Below are positions 5,703-10,923 of a stretch of DNA of 10,923 bases, one piece after another (within the stretch, counting starts at the first letter, position 1; each line of letters starts with the position of its first letter). The position numbers and the translations under genes are program-made. The notes beneath the pieces were generated by a model that worked only from the letters and a program-made list of their open reading frames with translations, made no database searches and had not been told where the DNA came from. This DNA comes from a bacterium. GTDB taxonomy: Bacteria; Fidelibacterota; UBA2242. The DNA lies in NCBI GenBank assembly GCA_018895675.1, contig JAHIOG010000115.1:1-10923 (forward strand), written 5' to 3'.

Positions 5703-6688
5703 AAAAACAGCGCTCGACCATTTACCATACATTTGTATTTATCATGGCTCAAATCGCCTGGCTATGTCTGCTGGGTCTCTGGATTTACCGGTATGTTCAC
5801 AATGTCTTAATTTTAAACTTAATCGGTGATAAGTTACCTTCGACTAAAATATCACGGGCATTGGATATCCTTGTTTTTGTCGGAGGTTGTGTAATGCTTG
5901 TGGGTGTTTCATTCGGAATGTCTATGATCTTTCGCAATCTTAATGTCCAGCTCAGATTAACCCGGCTTTATGATAATTTTATTGCCAGCGTGACCCATGA
6001 ATTGAAAACACCGTTAGCCTCGATCCAGCTCTATCTGGAAACTCTTGAATCCAGGAAAGTTCCTGCCGAAACCATCAAGGAATTTTACCAGATAATGCTT
6101 CGGGAAACAGATCGTCTTAAAGGACTGATTGATACTATTCTGGAAGTTGCCGGTTTAGAACAGAAGAAGAAGGTTTATTATTGCGAGGTATATCAGGCTG
6201 ACGAGGTTGTAAAAACCCTGATTGATGAGCTGAGGGAACGGTTTAATTTACCCGAGGAAGCGGTCCGTTTTGTAGGCAGCGCCCCATGTCAATGTGTGGT
6301 GGAAAGAAATGCCCTTAAAATGCTGTTCAACAATCTTATGGATAATGCTATCAAATATTCAAAAGAACCTGTTGATATCACCATTCGATTGGGAAGTAAA
6401 TTAAAAAAAATATTGATTGAGTTTCAGGATAAAGGCATCGGAATTCCTAAAACGGAACAGAGAAAGATATTTCAGAAATATCAACGGATAAAACAATCAA
6501 ATATTTCAACTGTAAACGGCAGTGGATTGGGTCTTTACATGGTTAAGGAAATCGTCGAATATCATGGCGGTAAAATCCGTGTATTTAGTGAAGGTGAAAA
6601 TATGGGAACCAGTTTTAATATTGAATTGCCCATCTATCGTTTATCAAAAAAACATTATCTTCAGCGCTTACTGAACCGGTCCCATTGA
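5699..6688 (+). CDS. Short membrane sensor histidine kinase
   Basis: The protein is 329 aa. Two hydrophobic segments, about residues 11-37 and 55-77, flank a loop of fewer than 20 residues, so there is no extracellular sensor domain. HisKA follows with the phosphoacceptor H100 in SVTHELKTPLASIQ, then HATPase_c: N-box NNLMDNAIKYS (211-221), G1 DKGIGIP (244-250), F-box region IFQKYQR, and G2 GSGLGLYM (274-281). All catalytic motifs look intact. It should autophosphorylate and pass the phosphate to the response regulator encoded 14 bases downstream. The ribosome site before the ATG is weak, and the start overlaps the stop of a small upstream ORF. The stimulus is unknown; membrane state or a partner protein is more likely than a periplasmic ligand. 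Confidence 0.95.
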   Translation: MKKQRSTIYHTFVFIMAQIAWLCLLGLWIYRYVHNVLILNLIGDKLPSTKISRALDILVFVGGCVMLVGVSFGMSMIFRNLNVQLRLTRLYDNFIASVTHELKTPLASIQLYLETLESRKVPAETIKEFYQIMLRETDRLKGLIDTILEVAGLEQKKKVYYCEVYQADEVVKTLIDELRERFNLPEEAVRFVGSAPCQCVVERNALKMLFNNLMDNAIKYSKEPVDITIRLGSKLKKILIEFQDKGIGIPKTEQRKIFQKYQRIKQSNISTVNGSGLGLYMVKEIVEYHGGKIRVFSEGENMGTSFNIELPIYRLSKKHYLQRLLNRSH

Positions 6689-6702
6689 GGTAGGAGTGAA
6701 AT

Positions 6703-7419
6703 ATGACTGAAAAAGACAGACAATACGAAGGGAAACGGATTTTACTCGTTGAAGATGAAGAAACCCTGGCAAAAGGATTGCTGTTTAATCTTAAAGAGGA
6801 AGGTTATCATGTTTTCTGGGCGAGAGATGGTCTTCAGGCTCTGGAACTTTTCGAATCAGAGACCTATGATCTGATTATTCTCGATATCATGTTACCCTAT
6901 CACGATGGATATGAAGTTGCTCAAAAAATAAGGCAGAAATCACCCCAGATTCCTATACTCATGTTAACCGCAAGGACCAGTATCTACGATCGAATTAAAG
7001 GTCTTGAAGTTGGCGCCGATGATTATCTGACCAAGCCATTTCATCTTCGGGAATTATTGTTGAGAATAGAGGGGATGCTCAAGCGGAAGTCGTGGTATAA
7101 GTCGGAAGGTGGAAAAATCGCAACATGCAATTTTGGTGAAAATGAGATTAATTTTGAAACGCTTTCAGGTCGCGCCGGAGATCGGGAAATTCAACTTACA
7201 CTACAGGAAGCCCGGTTACTGAAATACCTTAATGATCATAAAAATACCGCTGTATCACGAAAAGAACTGCTTGAACAGGTATGGAATATTCCCTTTGAAA
7301 TTGAGACACGAACTGTGGATAATTTTGTGATGCGTCTGCGGAAATATTTTGAACCCGATCCTGCCCGACCCGTTTTTTTTAAAAGTGTTCGCGGCGTCGG
7401 CTATATATTTACAGGATGA
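6703..7419 (+). CDS. OmpR/PhoB-family response regulator
   Basis: The protein is 238 aa, with AGGAG seven bases before the ATG. The receiver domain spans about 12-127: acidic pair E17/D18 in LLVEDEE, phosphoacceptor D61 in ILDIMLP, T89 in MLTAR and K111 in YLTKPF. The C-terminal winged-helix DNA-binding domain (about 138-237) has the usual LTLQEARLLKYL, SRKELLEQVW, RTVDNFVMRLRKYF and SVRGVGYIF elements. Both domains look complete. It is co-transcribed with the kinase and is its likely partner. The targets cannot be read from this window. Its end faces the end of the PHP gene with only 24 bases between stops and no evident terminator hairpin. Confidence 0.96.
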   Translation: MTEKDRQYEGKRILLVEDEETLAKGLLFNLKEEGYHVFWARDGLQALELFESETYDLIILDIMLPYHDGYEVAQKIRQKSPQIPILMLTARTSIYDRIKGLEVGADDYLTKPFHLRELLLRIEGMLKRKSWYKSEGGKIATCNFGENEINFETLSGRAGDREIQLTLQEARLLKYLNDHKNTAVSRKELLEQVWNIPFEIETRTVDNFVMRLRKYFEPDPARPVFFKSVRGVGYIFTG

Positions 7420-7443
7420 TCTGCAGTTTTTATCCCCGATAAT

Positions 7444-9108
7444 TTATTTGAGATTAAAAACAGTATTTTCCATGCCATACCACACGGGATTTGTTAGCGC
7501 AAATTTTTCTTTATGGGTTGTCAATTCTGCTCTGATATAACCGCGCCCAGGAATATCCTGTAGTGGAAGTGATAATGTAGTCTGGTATTGACCGGAAATT
7601 CGATCTATTGTTTTAAATTCATATTCTTTTTGATTATACAAATCGCCCACAAAGAGATGTAACTGTTTAATAGCGCCGAAAAACGAACTGGATTTTGCCT
7701 GAATTGAAACCGTATCCGGCTGTTTAGTCAGTGTTTGTGAAATCCGACCTTTTCCGGACGAGGATCCGCTAACGGACATATCTATAAATGGGCCGCATGA
7801 AATAATTACGGGCTGATGTTTTAAATCGTCAATCAGATCATTAATACCCTGGTTGATCGATGATTTTACACCTGTCAGATGGTATCCGAAAATCTGCTTA
7901 CGATGTTCATGCATGGACAGCATTGGAATATTTATCTGCCGGAACCGGTTGAAATTTCCGTGAGAATCGTTGCCCGCATAGATAAATTGTCGCTGCCCTT
8001 TTAATAGTTGCCTGATCCAGTAATCCTTGCCGGATATAAATTCTTCATCATCGAGTCCATTTAGTATCTGATATCCATGCAGCTTCGGATGGATATCCCA
8101 ATGGTTCCAGACGCCTCGTCGAATTAATAATCGATGCGTAAAGGGCGGTTTGCTCATCGGATGAGCGGCGAAAGCTAATGTATGTTGCGGGAGCGTTTCT
8201 AATAATGAAGCATAGTAGTGTTCGGTTTCCTTGCCCAGTGACGTTTCCATTCCATCACCAGTCCCTATATGATATTCAGGGTCGTTAAGAATTGACAAAT
8301 GCACCGTTTTTCCGAAACCATTATCAACTGAAACCTCTTCGCCCGGGATAATCATAAAACCGGTATTTTCTTTATTGAGAGTACTAATTGTATGTAGATA
8401 ATCGTTCCATTTTTCCAATTTCGGATCATTTTTTATCCACGAATCAAAGTAATTATCCATATCGTAGGAATGTTCTGTCAGGGCACAAAATGAAAGTCCC
8501 ATTGCCGCCGCCATCGGACTGACGCATTGCGGTGGCGCCCCGAATTCAGCCTGATCTTCGGTGTAGGATGAATGGCAGTGAAGATCGCCCCATAACCAGC
8601 CTTTTTCTATTGGTAATGGATCGGGATCAATAAACGTTGAAAAGGGGTTTTGCGATAATGTACGGTAGTTATCATTCTTAATAATTAATCGTTTCGAGCC
8701 GATAGAAGTATATGCGTAACAATCTACCCTCAGCCATTGATTCTGAAATTCCGTGCAGTCGATATGAAATATTCTGTAATACCACTTTGTATCAATGAAT
8801 TGCGCTGATTCAATTGTTACCTGTTTCAGTACCTCCAAATTCTCGGGTGATTTCAATAGGATTTCGATTTTGTGAATCTGTATGGGATAGCGATCGGCGT
8901 CTTTGATAAGTAACAGCACCGGAAGAGTGTCGGATTGAATTCGGTAGGGCAGGTCAAAAATGACTTCCGGTTGTTTTTTGAATAAGAATCCCTTAAAAAA
9001 GAACCACCGGTAATGCATTTCGGCGTAAAGAAAAACCGGGAACAGCCAAAGCGAAATTCTTAACAGTAAAAAATTTGGCAGTATATCAGATTCGGTTAAA
9101 TACATCAT
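7444..9108 (-). CDS. PHP-domain metallohydrolase, CehA/McbA-like, membrane-anchored
   Basis: The protein is 554 aa. The start is ATG 9108 or the adjacent ATG 9105; neither has a clear ribosome site. Residues about 10-30 are hydrophobic (FLLLRISLWLFPVFLYA), probably a membrane anchor or signal. Residues about 47-160 are strand-rich and may form a beta-sandwich. The PHP catalytic domain follows: GDLHCHSSYTED (H177, H179), LTEHSYD (E212, H213), PGEEVS (E257), H270, AAHP (H316) and GNDSHG (D381, H383), a complete set of likely metal ligands. The C-terminal part contains ISCGPFIDMSVSG and a strand-rich domain. CehA/McbA relatives include phosphoesterase-type hydrolases, but the substrate of this protein is unknown. 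It converges on the two-component genes and is divergent from efp. Confidence 0.88.
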   Translation of the reverse strand: MMYLTESDILPNFLLLRISLWLFPVFLYAEMHYRWFFFKGFLFKKQPEVIFDLPYRIQSDTLPVLLLIKDADRYPIQIHKIEILLKSPENLEVLKQVTIESAQFIDTKWYYRIFHIDCTEFQNQWLRVDCYAYTSIGSKRLIIKNDNYRTLSQNPFSTFIDPDPLPIEKGWLWGDLHCHSSYTEDQAEFGAPPQCVSPMAAAMGLSFCALTEHSYDMDNYFDSWIKNDPKLEKWNDYLHTISTLNKENTGFMIIPGEEVSVDNGFGKTVHLSILNDPEYHIGTGDGMETSLGKETEHYYASLLETLPQHTLAFAAHPMSKPPFTHRLLIRRGVWNHWDIHPKLHGYQILNGLDDEEFISGKDYWIRQLLKGQRQFIYAGNDSHGNFNRFRQINIPMLSMHEHRKQIFGYHLTGVKSSINQGINDLIDDLKHQPVIISCGPFIDMSVSGSSSGKGRISQTLTKQPDTVSIQAKSSSFFGAIKQLHLFVGDLYNQKEYEFKTIDRISGQYQTTLSLPLQDIPGRGYIRAELTTHKEKFALTNPVWYGMENTVFNLK

Positions 9109-9205
9109 TGTCCAAAGATAAGATAAGTTGGGGATATCCCAAATGGTTTTCCCGATACTGTCAAAAAAGAGGGTGGTAAGTAAATTATTACAGGGTAAAA
9201 ATTGG

Positions 9206-9234
9206 TTGACACTAAATCAATCAGCCCGTAAATT
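9206..9234 (+). promoter_or_regulatory. Sigma70-type promoter for efp-accB-accC
   Basis: A perfect -35 TTGACA (9206-9211) is followed, after an ideal 17-base spacer, by TAAATT (9229-9234, four of six matches to TATAAT). A start near 9241 gives a leader of about 32 bases. A GGGATATCCC palindrome at 9131-9140 lies in the same divergent region, but nothing ties it to a regulator. Confidence 0.7.
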
Positions 9235-9272
9235 TGACCTCACGTCGGGGCTATTTTCAGAAGGGAGAACAT

Positions 9273-9836
9273 TTGGCGTCAACAACAGATATCCGGAATG
9301 GATTGATTGTTAATTTAAACGGAGAATTATTAAGAGTAATCGAATTTCAGCATGTGAAAATGGCGCGTGGCGGCGCACGAATCCGTACAAAATTTAAAAA
9401 CATTCGCACCGGTCAAGTGGTTGATAATACCTTTCGATCCGGTGAAAAAATCGACATTGTCCGGTTGGAAGCCGTTGCAATGCAATACCTTTACCATGAC
9501 GGCGTCAGCTATATATTTATGAATACCGAAACATATGAGCAGGTTCCTTTAAGCGATGATATATTTAAAGAAGCATCTAATTTTATCAAAGAAAACGAAG
9601 TGGTCAAGGTTCTCTTCCACGGGTCTGACGCAATAGATGTTGAGATTCCGCCTCATGTTAACCTGGAAATAAGCGATACGGAACCGGGGATAAAAGGAGA
9701 TACTGTAACGGGCGGCGCTAAACCCGCGGCGCTGGAAACCGGTTATACAATTCAAGTTCCATTGTTTATTAATGTGGGAGATAAGGTTCGCGTGAATACG
9801 CGGAACGGTTCATATTGTGAGCGAATAAAAGAATAA
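9273..9836 (+). CDS. efp: Translation elongation factor P
   Basis: The protein is 187 aa, the usual EF-P length, from a TTG at 9273. An earlier ATG at 9234 would add 13 residues not found in the family; the TTG has AGAAGGGAG upstream and yields MASTTDIRNG, the standard N-terminus. Three beta-barrel domains are present: the KOW-like domain I with FQHVKMARGGARIRTKFKN, the central OB domain, and the C-terminal OB domain with the signature DTEPGIKGDTVTGGAKPA and VNTRNGSYCERIKE. EF-P binds between the ribosomal P and E sites and relieves stalling at consecutive prolines. The tip of the domain I loop is R32, not the lysine of E. coli EF-P. An arginine there also occurs in Thermus-type and rhamnosylated EF-Ps. 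It is followed 13 bases later by accB. Confidence 0.96.
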   Translation: MASTTDIRNGLIVNLNGELLRVIEFQHVKMARGGARIRTKFKNIRTGQVVDNTFRSGEKIDIVRLEAVAMQYLYHDGVSYIFMNTETYEQVPLSDDIFKEASNFIKENEVVKVLFHGSDAIDVEIPPHVNLEISDTEPGIKGDTVTGGAKPAALETGYTIQVPLFINVGDKVRVNTRNGSYCERIKE

Positions 9837-9849
9837 AAGTGAGAAATCG

Positions 9850-10332
9850 ATGAGATCATCTAAAATACTCGAACTGGTCAAGATTCTGGAATCCCATAAT
9901 ATCAGTGAAATTGAGATTTCACAGTGGGGGCGGAAAATACGGATAACAAAGAATGAGAATAGAGGAAATATTGCCGGGACAACGGTAGCTGCCACCGAAA
10001 CAGTCCGAAAAAATATCCAGCATCAGTTTGTCGAAGTTGCCGGAATTGCCGAAGATCATACAGCCGTTGCAGATGAGAATAAAGATGGTGGCGTTGAGAT
10101 TAAATCACCTATTGTGGGGACGTTTTATCTGGCGCCGGCTGCGGATGCGGAACCTTATGTTAAAATAGGAGATCATATATCAATCGGTCAACCACTTTGT
10201 ATTATTGAAGCCATGAAGATCATGAATGCCATTGAATCGGAAGTGACTGGGAAATTGGTAAAAATGCTTGTCGATAATGCGCAGCCGGTAGAGTATAATC
10301 AGACCTTGTTTATTATTGATCCGGCAGGTTAA
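9850..10332 (+). CDS. accB: Biotin carboxyl carrier protein of acetyl-CoA carboxylase
   Basis: The protein is 160 aa. The N-terminal region (residues 1-35, KILELVKILESHNISEIEIS) is the usual AccB helix and strand. It is followed by a variable low-complexity linker (about 36-80) and a biotinyl domain (about 82-158). EAMKIMN carries the biotinylated lysine, K123, and the AccB-specific thumb loop is visible in VGTFYLAPAADAEPYVKIGD. The protein carries CO2 on biotin between AccC and the carboxyltransferase in the first step of fatty acid synthesis. The ATG is preceded by a weak GTGAG. It lies between efp and accC in what appears to be one operon. Confidence 0.96.
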   Translation: MRSSKILELVKILESHNISEIEISQWGRKIRITKNENRGNIAGTTVAATETVRKNIQHQFVEVAGIAEDHTAVADENKDGGVEIKSPIVGTFYLAPAADAEPYVKIGDHISIGQPLCIIEAMKIMNAIESEVTGKLVKMLVDNAQPVEYNQTLFIIDPAG

Positions 10333-10361
10333 TTTACAATAAATAAGAACTAAGATATATT

Positions 10362-10923
10362 TTGATAAAGAAAATCCTCATAGCCAACCGGGGTGAAATC
10401 GCACTTAGGATTATCCGTGCCTGTAAAGAGCTCGGTATTCCGACTGTTGCGGTGTATTCAACCGCCGATTCGTTATCATTACATGTCCGCTTTGCCGATG
10501 AAGCAGTATGCATCGGACCGGCAAACAGCCAGGATAGTTACCTGAAACAATCCCAGATCATCAGCGCTGCAGAGGTGACGAATGCAGATGCCATTCATCC
10601 GGGATATGGATTTCTGGCTGAAAATCCCGATTTTGCCCAGATGTGCGAAGATAATGAAATTTTATTTATTGGACCGTCTCCCGGAGTTATTAAACGAATG
10701 GGTGACAAGGCGGAAGCCCGCGCCACGATGATGAAAGCCGGCGTTCCTGTTATTCCGGGCAGTGAAGACGTTATACATAGTGTTAAAGATGTGAAAAAGG
10801 TCGCCGAACATATCGGCTATCCCGTGATATTAAAAGCAGGTGCGGGTGGTGGTGGACGTGGCATGCGGATTGTACGGGAACCTGACCAGTTGCAAGATGC
10901 ATTTTCAACGGCTCGTGAAGAAG
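10362..10923 (+). CDS. accC: Biotin carboxylase subunit of acetyl-CoA carboxylase (3' end beyond window)
   Basis: The first 187 codons of a protein usually about 445-450 aa are present. The frame starts at TTG 10362, the only ordinary codon that gives the family N-terminus KKILIANRGEIALRIIRAC. The ribosome site is poor (a CTAAG stretch about 8 bases upstream). The biotin carboxylase N-terminal domain is complete, with HPGYGFLAEN at 79-88. The ATP-grasp domain begins with MGDKAEAR (K116) and the glycine-rich KAGAGGGGRGMR (158-169). AccC carboxylates the biotin on AccB using ATP and bicarbonate. It follows accB after 29 bases with no terminator between them. Confidence 0.95.
   Translation, partial: MIKKILIANRGEIALRIIRACKELGIPTVAVYSTADSLSLHVRFADEAVCIGPANSQDSYLKQSQIISAAEVTNADAIHPGYGFLAENPDFAQMCEDNEILFIGPSPGVIKRMGDKAEARATMMKAGVPVIPGSEDVIHSVKDVKKVAEHIGYPVILKAGAGGGGRGMRIVREPDQLQDAFSTAREE

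Noticed and set aside
9127..9142. GGGATATCCC palindrome between divergent genes as an operator
   Set aside because: A single ten-base palindrome with no second copy and no known matching regulator. It may be chance.
9549..9995. Minus-strand ORFs opposite efp and accB
   Set aside because: They are antisense to two clearly identified conserved genes and encode no recognisable protein.

Overview
The window looks like ordinary chromosome from a Gram-negative-type bacterium. It has many Sec signal peptides, a probable outer-membrane barrel, a moderately AT-rich base composition and good Shine-Dalgarno sequences before several genes. The gene set (yidD followed by two TPR/membrane proteins, a B12-binding radical SAM protein, and efp-accB-accC) would fit an uncultured FCB-group lineage such as Marinimicrobia, Calditrichota or KSB1. 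That placement is a guess from gene content. No phage, IS, CRISPR, tRNA or rRNA was seen.

Layout. Bases 1-223 hold nothing secure. Bases 224-2278 (minus strand) are an overlapping three-gene run: an unusual yidD with an N-terminal signal-like segment, then two paralogous exported TPR-type proteins with a C-terminal membrane part. Bases 2308-2364 are a clear rho-independent terminator that separates this run from 2392-2865, a small exported protein of unknown function built from an internal duplication; it has its own good promoter. Upstream of it lies a barrel-like exported protein whose signal peptide is in frame but has no ordinary start codon. Next comes a decayed C-terminal fragment of a second copy of the duplicated-motif protein. 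Bases 3726-3964 are a palindrome-rich spacer with four REP-like hairpins in alternating orientation. Bases 3970-5454 (minus) encode a B12-binding radical SAM enzyme.

From 5601 the plus strand carries a possible 33-codon leader ORF, then a short membrane histidine kinase and an OmpR-type response regulator. These converge on a minus-strand PHP/CehA-like metallohydrolase (7444-9108). A divergent region with a near-consensus promoter then drives efp, accB and accC (biotin carboxylase, cut by the window end).

Working together: the kinase and regulator form one signalling pair with an unknown stimulus. AccB and AccC are the biotin carrier and biotin carboxylase of acetyl-CoA carboxylase, and EF-P rescues ribosomes stalled at polyproline. 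The yidD run plausibly concerns the cell envelope. Points worth a second look are the exported-looking YidD operon, the duplicated-motif protein with its relic copy, the non-canonical start of the barrel gene, the BIME-like repeat block, the leader ORF overlapping the kinase start, and an arginine at the EF-P loop tip.
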